Below are positions 43,248 through 53,623 of a stretch of DNA of 64,000 bases, piece by piece (position 1 is the first letter of the stretch; every line of letters begins with the position of its first letter). A program made the position numbers and the translations under genes. The DNA is from Liopterus haemorrhoidalis (taxonomy: Eukaryota; Arthropoda; Insecta; Coleoptera; Dytiscidae): assembly GCA_963971575.1 (NCBI GenBank), contig OZ020618.1, forward strand, positions 35,479,668 through 35,543,667. Reading direction: 5' to 3'. Below the pieces are notes generated by a model, which saw only the letters and a program-made list of their open reading frames with translations, was not told where the DNA came from and made no database searches.

Positions 43248-45260
43248 CTCTTTATTGGCAAGGTTCAGTTTACACTGCTCTACCACCTAACCTTAAAGTT
43301 ATTTACAGTTGAGTACATACAGTGTTTTATGTTAATAAATAATATCATAGTTTACTATAGTACAATAGTACAATTATAATATAGTACAATATGCAGTCTA
43401 ATTGAACACGGATCGATCCATTAAGCTCACATTGGGACCATTTGCTGGCGGAGTCGCTTTTTGAATTGGGCAATTTTAAGAGACTTAAGATTTTTCGGAA
43501 TGGAGTTGTATATCGTGGCAGCGTTGTACGAAAATGATTTTTTGAATAAGGTTGTTCGGTGTTTGGGAATATGTATCAAGTGAGAGTTCCTAGTATTTTT
43601 ACTGTTAATTTGAGATCTTTTAATGATTTTTTCGACTAAGTAGCTAGGTTCGTTTGTGCTTAATATTTTGTGAATGAAACATGCGTAATGCAAGTGTCTT
43701 CTTTCAGACATGTTTAACCATCCTAACTTCTTCAGGTGTTGGGAAGTAGGTTCCCTTTTCTTTAGTCCTAATATGAAACGTACACAGTAATTTTGCACTT
43801 TTTGAATTCGCCTCGAATCGAAATACGACAGGGAAGGTCCGTAAATCGTGTCACAGTAATTAAAGATCGATAGGACGAGACTGTCACATAGTATTTGTTT
43901 GTGTTTTTTGGTTAGCACGAAACGGTTCATAAATAGTTTTTTTAGTGCAAGAAAGGCACGCTTCATTAACAAACTTATATATTCTTTGAATTTTAGTTCG
44001 GTATCTAGTATAATACCTAAATTTTTACATGAATTCGTTAGTTGCAACTTGGAGTGATTGATATATATATTGAAATTCGGAACTAAATTACTTTTCAAGT
44101 ATTTGTTACCATACAGCATGATGTGTGATTTTGACTCATTAATTGTAAGGCCATGATCGGAAGAATATTTACATAGTGCATTTATTTCATTTTGAAAGAA
44201 AGATAAGGCTTCATTAAATTTTTCTGGTGAAAACGAGAGGTATAATTGAGTATCATCCGCGTATTGATGTATTTGACTATGAGTACATATCGAGCTGATA
44301 TCAAAAGTGTACAAAGAATATAAAATCGGTCCTAATATCGCGCCTTGTGGGATTCCTTTAAATATCGCTAAACTGTCTGATGTTAAGTTATTAAGTAATA
44401 CCTGTTGGCTTCTAGAGGTGAAATAATTTTTAAAAAATATTATTGCCAAATTATCGAAACCCAAGTATTTTAATTTCGCAATGAGAAGTTTATGGTTAAT
44501 AGTGTCGAACGCTTTGCTGTAATCTATGGTAGTGAACATGGTCATTTCCTTGTTATCACAGTTTTTAATGATGTCATCGGTAACAGATAAAAGGGTTGAT
44601 GTTGTGCTGTGATTGGGTCTGAAGCCTGATTGGCTTTTGGGCAATAAAGAGTAATTGTTTAGGTATTCCATAATTTGTAAATTGATAATTTTTTCAAGAA
44701 CTTTTGACAAAGTAGGCAAAATACTAATTGGGCGCAAATCGCCGTAATTTAATGGATTTTTATTTTTTGGTAAAGGAATAACAATGGCTTGTTTCCAAAC
44801 GTTGGGAAAAACACCCTCACTTAAGCAGTAATTAATAATATGTGTAATTTGAGGTAAAAGAGAAGGTACTATTAATTTTAACAATAAAGCATTAATTCCG
44901 TCGACACCGGATGAGTTGGATTTTAGTGAGTTTATAATTTTTTCTATAATATTACTGTCCGTCAGTTTAAAAGAAAATACAAAAGAATTGTTGAGTTTAT
45001 TATTTGAATATTTTTCTAGAGTTTCTTGCGGTATTGCAGGAGTGGGTACATTGTTAATAAACTGGTTATTAATGGCGTTAGCGTTCTGGAGATGAAAAGG
45101 CAAATTATTTGGAGGATTACTAGTAATTCCCAGGTTTTTAAAAGCTTTCCAGTGATTATTCCCAGCCTTGATAATTTCTTGTTGCAAGAAGGCCTTTTTT
45201 TCATTACGTATAGCGGTGGTTGCAAAGAGGTTAATTCTTATTGTTGGTGACAGTTAGTTA
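43199..45260 (-). mobile_element. LINE-3: 5'-truncated CR1/jockey-group retrotransposon
   Basis: The minus-strand element ends 3' in a (TTA)n tail at ~43199-43226 and covers the RT and thumb but no endonuclease, so it is 5'-truncated near 45240-45260. The RT frame has no stop over its whole length, so this is probably the youngest LINE in the window. It resembles LINE-4 (50.5-52.2 kb) along the whole RT. Confidence 0.87.
43427..45187 (-). CDS. LINE-3 reverse transcriptase, uninterrupted
   Basis: The open frame is 586 codons and stays open upstream to about 45240 without an ATG, because the 5' part is missing. Motifs in order: NSSGVDGINALLLK (~residue 90), LRPISILPTLSKVLEKIIN, SGFRPNHSTTSTLL, TTIDYSKAFDTINH, GIPQGAILGPILYSLY (~285), HQYADDTQLYLSF with catalytic YADD near residue 312, and then a thumb with SLVLSIFNYCDTIYGPSL. 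There is no C-terminal knuckle or RNase H. It acts as the polymerase in target-primed reverse transcription. All catalytic residues are present, but the truncated copy lacks endonuclease and promoter. Confidence 0.92.
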   Translation of the reverse strand: MQQEIIKAGNNHWKAFKNLGITSNPPNNLPFHLQNANAINNQFINNVPTPAIPQETLEKYSNNKLNNSFVFSFKLTDSNIIEKIINSLKSNSSGVDGINALLLKLIVPSLLPQITHIINYCLSEGVFPNVWKQAIVIPLPKNKNPLNYGDLRPISILPTLSKVLEKIINLQIMEYLNNYSLLPKSQSGFRPNHSTTSTLLSVTDDIIKNCDNKEMTMFTTIDYSKAFDTINHKLLIAKLKYLGFDNLAIIFFKNYFTSRSQQVLLNNLTSDSLAIFKGIPQGAILGPILYSLYTFDISSICTHSQIHQYADDTQLYLSFSPEKFNEALSFFQNEINALCKYSSDHGLTINESKSHIMLYGNKYLKSNLVPNFNIYINHSKLQLTNSCKNLGIILDTELKFKEYISLLMKRAFLALKKLFMNRFVLTKKHKQILCDSLVLSIFNYCDTIYGPSLSYFDSRRIQKVQNYCVRFILGLKKREPTSQHLKKLGWLNMSERRHLHYACFIHKILSTNEPSYLVEKIIKRSQINSKNTRNSHLIHIPKHRTTLFKKSFSYNAATIYNSIPKNLKSLKIAQFKKRLRQQMVPM

Positions 45261-45654
45261 CCACACAAGCCGCGAAGCTGCAAATGAATATAACAGAAAA
45301 CATCCAGAGAGACAGAACGTAAGTCTTAAAATTAAAAAAAAAAAAAAAAAAAAATATGTTAGCGGAACGTTGATACGACAAAACCATACATGTACTGTTA
45401 ACAGTGAAGGAAAATCCAAAAATTGAAAAAGACAGTTATGTAAAAATGTATGTATGGGATATGGCACAATAAACAGGATTTTTAAAAAAATCATAAATTA
45501 CATTCTTATAAACCATAATTTATTCATTCAATTTTAGAAAGGGATTTGCATTAACGTTTAGTTTTTTGTGGCTGGTTTATTGAAGAAACTCGACACTCGA
45601 CAAGAAAAAACTATTTTTGTAAAATATAATGTATACCCTTGAAACTGTATTAAC
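45261..45654. other. No recognisable gene
   Basis: Contains an A-run (~45330-45353). The two overlapping short frames are artefacts of that run. Confidence 0.5.
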
Positions 45655-46221
45655 CACAAATGAGCCAGTATCATCCCAAAATTCAAGGTATTGAAGCACG
45701 GAAAATCCTCACCGGGTTATTAAATGCCGAAATCAATATTCACAAAAAATCAACGTTTGGTGCGGTCTTATAGGAAAACATTTATTTGCATCTTTTTTTA
45801 AATTTTAATACCGATGTTTTTTTGAAAATTTCTTACAAATTCGTTTGTTAACATTTTGGATAATATTTCACTTTTACAAAGACAGGCTATGATATTGCAG
45901 TTGGATGGAGCCCTCTTACATTTTTCACTTGCTGTAAGACAGTGGTTAAATGTTATTTTTCCACAAAAATGTATAGGACAGTCTTTTAATAGCGACTTGT
46001 CAATAAAACACTGGCCACCCCATTCACCTGATCTGACTTCGTTAGATTACTTCTTATGGGGTTATTTAAAAAATAAAGTTTTTGTAAATCGACCACAAAA
46101 ACAAGAATTGATTCAAAGAATAAGGGAAGAATGTGATCAAATACCACTAGAAATGATTAAAAATAATACAATGGATATGCGTCAAAGGATTGAAAAAAGT
46201 GTTTTGGAACCAGTAAATTAG
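45655..46221 (+). pseudogene. Tc1/mariner-superfamily transposase, C-terminal half
   Basis: The frame reads SSQNSRY, stop, STENPHRVI and KINVWCGLIGKHLF. After a break come LQLDGALLHFSLAVRQWLN (second catalytic Asp in LDGA), then HWPPHSPDLTSLDYFLWGYL with the third Asp in SLD. It stops at 46221 after RQRIEKSVLEP. It resembles the 24.6-kb transposase by motif but is a different family. The N-terminal DNA-binding part and first Asp are gone. No terminal repeats could be paired. Confidence 0.83.
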
Positions 46222-46329
46222 AAATGAATTAGTTTTGAAATTTTATGTTGTTAATAAACATATTATATAAAATTTTATTATTATTTTTTTCTAATTTTTG
46301 AATACCCTGTATTACGCAAAACAAATTTG

Positions 46330-46447
46330 AAGACGTTTTTGGGGGGTTTGAGACAAAGCAGTAGTTTTTTCCAAGAGTGACTTTTGTCGAAAAATTGATG
46401 ATAAAAAAGTTTTCCATTTGTATACAATTTCTTGGATCACGCTGTAT
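46330..46447 (-). repeat. Dispersed repeat T, copy 2
   Basis: Inverted relative of 42885-43010 (AAAGTTTTCCATTTGTATAC, GGGGGGTTTGAGACA). It ends 13 bases before the pogo-like element's left terminus. Confidence 0.75.
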
Positions 46448-46468
46448 GTATAATTTTAATACAGGCAA

Positions 46469-46637
46469 TGCCGACCGGCGTAGCGTAGTGGTAACACATG
46501 TGCTCTGCGTTGCGAAGGTCTCGGGTTCGAATCCCGTTCAGGCATGGAAATTTTCTCAAATAAAAAAATTGTCCTGGCTAATTGCCACAGCAGCAAAGGC
46601 CATAAAATTAAAAAAATAAAATCAAAAAAAAAAAAAA
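46469..46637 (+). mobile_element. tRNA-derived SINE
   Basis: The 169-bp element is flanked by ATACAGGCAA (46459-46468 and 46638-46647). It has an A box in GTAGCGTAGTGGTAACAC, a B box GGTTCGAATCCC with its T-stem CGGG/CCCG, and a short body (CTGGCTAATTGCCAC). It ends in an A-rich tail. It would be transcribed by RNA polymerase III and mobilised by a LINE. The target is the very start of the pogo-like terminus. Confidence 0.9.
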
Positions 46638-47028
46638 ATACAGGCAACCCTCCTACAACACGGTAGATAGGTTCCTTAGAAATGCCGTATTATATTAAAT
46701 CGAGTTATATGAGACTCAGAACCAGTACAAAAACGGTTCCGAAAAAAATCAAAACAGAATACATATAAAAAAAATAATCAAAAAAGTATCATATTTATGT
46801 GTAAAAATAACAAAATACATAATTAAATACATAATAATTTTAAATAACTAAATAAACTAAAAAAATAATAAAATAATAAAACTAAAAACAAAAATAAAAA
46901 ATTATGTGAAGTGTGAATTTTCACACATTTCAGGGTTTCGCAGGTATTTAGTAAGTGAATGATGATTATGAGGAATGCCAAAACAAATTTTATGTTAAAA
47001 TATTTTTTTATTAATTTTAATTCGAATG

Positions 47029-50000
47029 GCAGGGATTAAAGGAAAGAATGAAGAATTTTGGGAATTTTTGAAGGAATTTGAGATAATAGGGTTGACGGAG
47101 ACATGGATGGCGGATAAAGAACGGGAATTATGGGAAGAAAAATTACCGAAAGGGTGGGTATGGAAAAGTCAAGGGGCGAAGAAGGAAAATAAGAAAGGTA
47201 GGGCGATGGGGGGTATCATCACGGGTGTAAGATATGAGTTGTGAATGGATGAAGAAGAGGCACAAAAAGCGGAGGAGATAGTTGAGAGAAGGGTGAAGAT
47301 AGGGAAGGAGAGTGGCGAGTAGTCACAATGTATAACAGAGGAGGAAGTAAAGAGAAACTGAGGGAATTGGACGGAATTCTAGGAGAAGAGAGAGAAGGAG
47401 ATTGGATTGTAGTAGGAGGGGATTTTAACGCAAGGATAGGGAGAGACTGGAGGGGGGAGGGGATGGGAGGAGAATGGGGTGGAAATCAAGAGGGGGACAA
47501 TGGATAAGTTGAGGAATAAGGAAGGGGAAAATATGCTGGAATGGCTGGAGGAAAGGTGTTGGAGTATACTAAATGGAAACAAGGAAGGAGATGATGAAGG
47601 AAGATGGACTTACTATAAGGGGGAAAGAAAATCGACGATTGACTATGCGGTGGTGAATGAAAGGGGGTGGGAAAGAGTGCAAAGTTTCGAGGTTAAGCAA
47701 AGGATAGAATCGGATCACCAACCGATCATAGTGGAGATCAGGAGAGGAAGAAAACGAGAGGTGAAAGAGAAAAAAACGAGTGTACAAGACTGGTCGGAAG
47801 AGGGAAAAAAGAAATACAAGGAAACAATGGAGAAAATGGAATGGACAGAACCAGGGGTGGAGGGAATTGAGAGAAGGGATAGAGAAAGCGGTGGTGAAAA
47901 AAAGGAGAGGGCTTAGTACAAAGATGGGAAAAAACTATGGTGGGGGGAGAGATGCAGGAAAAAGAAAAAAGAGGCGCAGAAGGCCTGGGCCAAAAAGACA
48001 AAGGGGGAGGAGACGGAGGAAGGGTACAGAGAAAAATTGAGGCAGTATAAAAAAAGATGTAAGGAGGAAAAGATAAGATATTTGGTAAAGGAGCAGGAAG
48101 AAGTGAGAAAGATAAGGAACGAAAAGCAAGCCTGGGAATATATAAACAGGATGAGAGGGAAACAAGGAGACAGGTGTAACAGGATTACCATGGAGAACTG
48201 GAGGAAACACTTCATGGAGATATTAGAGGGAAACGAAAAAAGGAGGAAGGAAGGCGGGCGGATAGAAGAGGTGAAGGAGGGACAGAGGACGAATCAGAAG
48301 GAGTGGAAGAGAGAGAAGGGGAAGAAGAGGGGGAGAGACCGTCAGGGGAAGAAATAGAGAGCATAATAAAGAACATGGAGGAAGGGAAAGCAGCAGGGAC
48401 AGATAAGATAAGGAATGAGGCGTGGATAAATGGAGGAGAGAAAGCGAAGAATAAACTGGTAGAAATAATAAAAGGGATATGGAAAGGAGAGGGATACCCT
48501 GAGGACTGGAGGGAAGGGGTGATTGTACCGATATACAAGAGAGGAAACAAGGAGTTAGCATGTAATTATAGAGGTGTGATCTTGATGAGTTCAGCGTACA
48601 AGGTATACGCGAAAGTGCTGAACGAAATATAAGTGGATGAGATGGAGAAGAAAGATTTACTGGAGGAAACGCAGTTTGGGTTCAGGAAAGGAAGAGGGGC
48701 GATTGACGGAATATTCGCTGTGAATTACATAGCAGAGGAGAGGTTAAAGAAAAAAAGAGGGAAAGCGTATATGGCGTTCGTGGATTTGAAAGTGGCGTTT
48801 GACAGGCTGGATAGGGAGGAGCTATGGAAGGTAATGGAAAGGAAGGGGATAGGAAAGAAGTTGATAATGAGGATAAAGGAAATATACAAGGGGACGAGGT
48901 GCAAGGTGAGGGTAGGCGAGGAAGAGTCGGAAAGATTTTAGGTGAATAAGGGGGTGAGACAGGGTTGTCTACTGAGCCCGACCTTGTTCAACTTGTATGT
49001 AGCGGATCTAGAAGGGAATATGAGGAAGGGACAAGATGGGAGGGGGTAGTAGGGAAGATGAAATTGTGGACATTGGGGTACGCGGACGATATTGTATTGA
49101 TGGCAGAGGGGGAACAGGAGATTAAGAGAATGATTGAAAGGGCGGATAAATATTTCAAAAGGAAAAAACTAGAAGTAAACAGGGATAAGACTAAGGTAAT
49201 GGTATTCGGTAAAGGAGGAGGAAGAAGAAAGAAGATAAAATGGGAATGGGGTGGCAGAGAAATAGAAGAGGTGAAGAGTATAAAATACCTAGGTTATGTA
49301 CTAACAAGGAACAATGTGGCTGAACTACACGTAAGGCAAAGAGTAAAGAAGGCAAGGATAGTCATGGGGAAGCTGTGGAGTATAGGAGAGAGGAAGTTTA
49401 GCGACGATATTAGATGGAGATTGAGGTTGTTTGACGCCGTGGTGAAAAACATCCTGCTATATGGGGTGGAAATTTGGGGATGGAAGGAATGGGAGAAGGT
49501 AGTACAGGAGAGGTATTTGAGATGGATCTTAGGGGTAGATAGAACAACACCAGGGTATATTGTAAGAGAGGAACTGAAAAGGGATAAGATGAAAGTGGGT
49601 ACAGGAAGGAGGGCGGTTAAGTACGGGGAGAAAGTTAGAATATAAACAGACAAAAAAATAATGACGGAATGCTGGGAGGAAAGAGCCAGAGAGGAACAGA
49701 AAGGAAGATGGTACGCATGGGGGGAAATGAGAAAGGAGTATTACTGGAGATTCGGAGTGGATGCGACAGAGGTGGAAAGGAGAAGAAAAAACGGGATAAG
49801 CGTGATTGAGGAGTTGTGGAGGAGGGATAAGGAAGTGGGGGAGCAAGAAAGGACAGTCAGAATAGACAAATCAAGGAGCGCAGGGAGATATAAGGAGGTC
49901 AGAACTATAGGGGTACCAGCTACTTGAAGGGAGAAATAGGAAGGTCAGGAGGGAGAGTTAGGAGGATTGCGAGGCTAAGGTGCGGGAATGAAGAGAGAGG

Positions 50001-50202
50001 AAATAGATATTGGAGGAAACAGGAGGAAAAAATGTGCAGGGTGTGCGGGGAGGAGGAGGAAGATATAGAGCACCTCGCGAAGAGGTGTAGAGAGATGACA
50101 GTATGGTCGGGGAGCACATTAGACCTGTTGCACGGAGATGGAAGGGGGGAGAGGTGGGCGAGGGAATTAGATGCAAGAAGGATGGAGATTGAGGAAGGAT
50201 AA
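47029..50202 (+). pseudogene. LINE-2 ORF2: endonuclease, RT and C-terminal zinc knuckle, multiply broken
   Basis: The endonuclease begins AGIKGKNEEFWEF with the Glu of GLTETWM, then GGDFNARIG near 47415, TIDYAVVNERG and SDHQPIIVEI. RT follows: GTDKIRNEAWI at ~48400, VPIYKRGNKELACNYRG, FGFRKGRGAIDGIF, FVDLKVAFDRLDRE, QGCLLSPTLFNLYVADLE in another frame, and GYADDIVLMAE with catalytic YADD at ~49080. The thumb and a GNEERGNRYW region lead to CRVCGEEEEDIEHLAKRC (CCHC knuckle). At least six frameshifts or stops occur. The knuckle and motif style suggest the R1/I side of the LINE tree, tentatively. Confidence 0.87.
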
Positions 50203-51016
50203 CAGGAAGGGGAAAAAAAGAAGGAAGAGACCCGGTGGGAGGCAGAAGGGGAGAAATGGAAGGAAGGAAGGGGGGATGAGGTTACAAGGAAATGGGGAGG
50301 AAGGAAGGGAGATAGGAGGAGGGGTGAAGAAATGGTTGGAAGGGAAGAGAATGAAATAAAATAAAATAAATCAAAGATGGGCGAGAGATCTGGCAGCAAG
50401 AAGGAAGGAGATCGGAGAGGGAAACCAAAAGGAGAACAGGAAGAAGGAGAGGGACATTGGAGCAAGAAGATAGAAAAGAGAAAAAACATTGTTAATTGTA
50501 TTGGATTGTTAAGTTTTTAATAATAATAATAATAATAAAAATAATATAATTTATTGGACTAAAGAACGGCCACCGGCTGATTACACTTTAACCTTTCGAA
50601 AATGAAAATTTTTACAATTAGATAAAAATACCATACTTGTGCAAAAAGAATACCAAAATATAATATTATTAACATAATAAATCTTATATAAATAAATAAA
50701 TTAAACAATAAAATTAAAACAAATACAATAAATTAAAAAAAAAAAATCAAAACAAAAAATCAAAATCCACATAGAATTGATAAAATGTGCTTTCTCAAGT
50801 AAAACATGATAAAAAAGTATTAATTTAAAAGTTTATGCTTCATATATTTTTTAAATTGTGTAATATTAATAGATCTTTTATCATTGGGAATTGAGTTGAA
50901 TAATGAAGGAACCATATAGGAGAAACTTCTCTCGTAAATTTTGCTGTTATGCTTAGGAACATTTAAGATGTGTTTGTTACGGAAGTTGAAATTATGTAGC
51001 TCATGTCTAAGGTTGA

Positions 51017-51233
51017 CAGAGCCGCAGTAAGGAAAACTTGCGCTAGGGGCAGAGCCGTATTTTGGCGCCCTTGGTAAATAAAAACAAAGTTTTTACCTCT
51101 CAAAATTTAAGTGATGATCAAAAAAAAAAGGTCCTCACCTTCGCAATGACGCCCCTTAGCAAGCCCGTCAGCGCCTTTTTCTTTAGTGCGCTAGGGGCCG
51201 TCGCCCCTTCCGCCCCCCCTTACTGCGGCTCTG
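51017..51233. mobile_element. hAT MITE inside LINE-4
   Basis: AAGGTTGA is duplicated at 51009-51016 and 51234-51241. The termini are CAGAGCCGC(A)GTAAGG on both ends in inverted orientation. The interior has one unit (AAGTGATGATC, A-run, GGTCCTCACCTTCG) related to the minisatellite in the MITE at 14746-15139. Confidence 0.93.
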
Positions 51234-51244
51234 AAGGTTGATTT

Positions 51245-52236
51245 GGTCCGCTAGATATGAAGGAGTTCCTGAATTTAAAATTTTGTGACAAAAGCAGCTA
51301 TAATGCAGTTCTCTTCTCTTCGCCATATCAAGCCACCCTAGTGTGTCACGATAAAAACTTACATGGTCACGTTTACGTAAATTGAAAATAAAACGAAGAC
51401 AGGTGTTCTGCACTTTCTGAATCCTGTTTGAATCTGCTGTTATTAAGCAAGGGCCATATACGATATCGCCATAGTTAAAAAGGGACAAAACAAGACTATT
51501 CGTCAATACCTGCTTAATTTTAGTGGACAATGAGAATCTATTCATAAATAAATTACGTAAAACTAAAAATGCTTTACGTATTAAAACATTTATGTGCTGC
51601 TTGAACCGCATTTCTGAATCAAAAATAAAGTTTCGACAGTTAGACTGATATTGTATAACTTTGTTATTAATTACAATGCTTGTAAGGCAACGGAAATATT
51701 TTTGTTGCCAAAAATAAGTGCAGATGATTTAGCTTCATTGATCAATAGACAATGCTGTTTGGCATACGTTGATATATATTGTAGATCATCATTTAATTCA
51801 TCGAGCGCTATATTAAACTGGCTAGGTAGAAAAGATTTCAGTACCTGGGTATCATCAGCAAATATCGACATTATGCTATTACGAGAAACAGTAAAAAGGT
51901 CAAAAATATAAATAATATAGAGCAGTGGGCCTAAAACTGAGCCCTGAGGTACACCTCTGAACAGTTTCAAGGGATCAGAAATAGTATCATTCAAGACGAC
52001 CCTTCGAATACGGTCGGCAAGGTAACTCGACACAAAGGCGAGCGCAGTATCATCGAAACCAATGTATTTTAGTTTAGAAATAAGAATGTTGTGATTTAAA
52101 CAATCAAATGCTTTACGAAAGTCTAACAGAACCATAAGCGTCATCCAACCTCTGTCAATCGCAGTAAAAATTTCATCGCAAATATAAAGTAAAGAAGTAG
52201 TAGTACTATATCCTTTTCTGAACCCAGACTGATTCG
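51245..52236 (-). pseudogene. LINE-4 reverse transcriptase fragment
   Basis: Two minus frames (52236 to 51671, then 51611 to ~51245) give NQSGFRKGYSTTTSLL, VLLDFRKAFDCLNHNILI, GVPQGSVLGPLLYIIYIFDL, SIFADDTQVL with catalytic FADD near 51865, and a thumb with SLVLSLFNYGDIVYGPCL. One frameshift near 51640 separates them. The last ~16 residues of the second frame (RSRSKGGRKGRRPLAH) come from the inserted MITE. The family is close to LINE-3 but older. Confidence 0.88.
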
Positions 52237-52344
52237 GAGGATTTATTGTTTTATTATTTTATTGTTGGATTTATTGTTTTATTTTTTGTAATGGTTAATA
52301 CCCTGAACGCCGCAAAGCCTAGAGAATAAAGAATATATGGTAAC

Positions 52345-53425
52345 CGACGAGTTCATCGAATGATCAATTCATCGAAAAAAAATATTTTGTAAATATTTGA
52401 GAGGAATGCCGAGGGGATCGGAAAGTCAAAAGAGCAGTGGTCAATAAAAGTAGACAAACTAAGAAATAATTGCGTAAATTTTTTTATATGGTTTAAAAAA
52501 AGGTAAATAAAGTGACATAGTGTTTGAATATAAATAAAGAAATATAATAAGAAAACTTATATAATAAAAGAAATAAATGTTTTGTTTTTAAGGTTTAATT
52601 TTTATAAATTCATACACAATGATACGCATTTTAATTGGGCTAATATGGGGGAAAATAAAGTACTATGCGCCTAAAAACAAGGTAATTAGGTTAGATTTAG
52701 TTAGTAAAAGTCTAAAACCGAGCAGAGCGAGTTACCCATCTTCTAATTTAAGGACAAAGCACTATTTTAGGTTAGGTTAGGTTAGTTAGGGTTTTGTTAG
52801 AAGAAGCCGAGCGAAGCGAGCTACCCATCTTGTAATTTAATGTCAAAACACTATCTAAGTTAGGTTAGGTTAGTAAGGGTTTGGTTAGAAGAAGCCGAGC
52901 GAAGCGAGCTACCCATCATCTAGTTTAATGACAAAACAAACTCACACTAACATAACAATGCCACCTGTTTAGAATCACCGTACATTGAACAAATCATGTG
53001 TGGTATAGTAAATATGAATAGTAAAACTATGTACATAACACAAAATCCTTAAGACTTAACAGATGCGGAAATACCATTTTTACAATCCTTTAAGAATAGG
53101 TGTATTAAGTACATTTATGATCCCATTAATTCGGTTTTTTTGATCTAAGGAGCCCTGTTCGATTTCAAAATAATCCAACAGGTATCTTTTACCTGGCGTA
53201 TTTTCTGAATGGAAAATTTTAAAATTATTAATAGACCAAGTATGATAGTTATTTAATAAGCGTAGTCTGCCAACTTTTATTGACCACTGCTTTTTTGGCT
53301 TTCCGATCCCCTCGGCATTCCTCTCAAATATTTACAAAATATTTTTTTTCGATGAATTGATCATTCGATGAATTGATTTTCGATGAATTGATTTTCGATG
53401 AATTGATTTTCGATGAACTTACCGT
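52345..53425. mobile_element. Long-arm foldback element in the LINE-2 tail
   Basis: The arms of ~110 bp (52350-52458 and 53270-53375) are inverted and almost identical: TTGAGAGGAATGCCGAGGGG, ATCGGAAAG and CAGTGGTCAATAAAAGT. The right edge has four copies of (TT)CGATGAATTGATT. No frame carries a motif. The exact edges are uncertain by ~15 bp. Confidence 0.8.
52690..52925. repeat. Tandem ~120-bp units with TTAGG-rich spacer
   Basis: CCGAGC(G/A)(A)AGCGAG(C/T)TACCCATC occurs at about 52715, 52808 and 52895, separated by TTAGGTTAGGTTAGG-type runs and TTAATG(T/A)CAAAACA. It lies between the arms of the foldback element. Confidence 0.85.
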
Positions 53426-53623
53426 GAATCAGAATATATACATATTCGAATGCCTAATACCATTATTTGGGTTTCTAAATATTTGCAGTATTTTTTTTTA
53501 TATAGCAAGGTTCATTAATATTTTGAAAATTGCGCCTACGGCTTCTATTGGTTGTGTAAGGCATAAACTCCGCCCCTCTGATTTCGTATACATTCAAACA
53601 TAGAATTAAATTATCATTTCAAC

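Larger units (their letters stand above)
50520..52250 (-). mobile_element. LINE-4: 5'-truncated CR1/jockey-group LINE inside LINE-2
   Basis: The 3' tail is a (TTA)n run at ~50519-50540 on minus. The RT relic reaches 52236, where it stops at NQSGFRKG, so it is 5'-truncated. LINE-2 sequence continues on both sides (…GTTAAGTTTTTAA before, TTTTTTGTAATGG after), shown by the uninterrupted LINE-2 relative at 31.15-31.57 kb. A hAT MITE splits its 3' part. Confidence 0.87.
47029..53443 (+). mobile_element. LINE-2: purine-rich non-LTR retrotransposon, 5'-truncated
   Basis: ATTCGAATG at 47020-47028 and 53444-53452 is a 9-bp target duplication, confirmed by the single ATTCGAATG (inverted) in R copy 2 at 62377-62385. 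The 5' end starts inside the endonuclease. The 3' tail (GAACGCCGCAAAGCC, then AATAAAGAATATATGG) lies at 52305-52336. LINE-4 sits in the 3' UTR and a foldback sits in the tail. The plus strand is strongly purine-rich, which explains the many long spurious frames. Confidence 0.87.

Noticed and set aside
46469..46550. Functional tRNA gene
   Set aside because: A and B boxes are good, but the acceptor stem does not pair fully, an A-tail and a 10-bp duplication surround it, and it continues into a non-tRNA body: it is a SINE.
47379..50489. Many long minus frames rich in Ser/Pro/Phe/Leu
   Set aside because: They are the pyrimidine-rich complement of LINE-2's purine-rich coding strand and carry no motif.
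52730..52925. Chromosome-end telomere
   Set aside because: TTAGG units are few, interrupted and inside a foldback element with other TEs on both sides.
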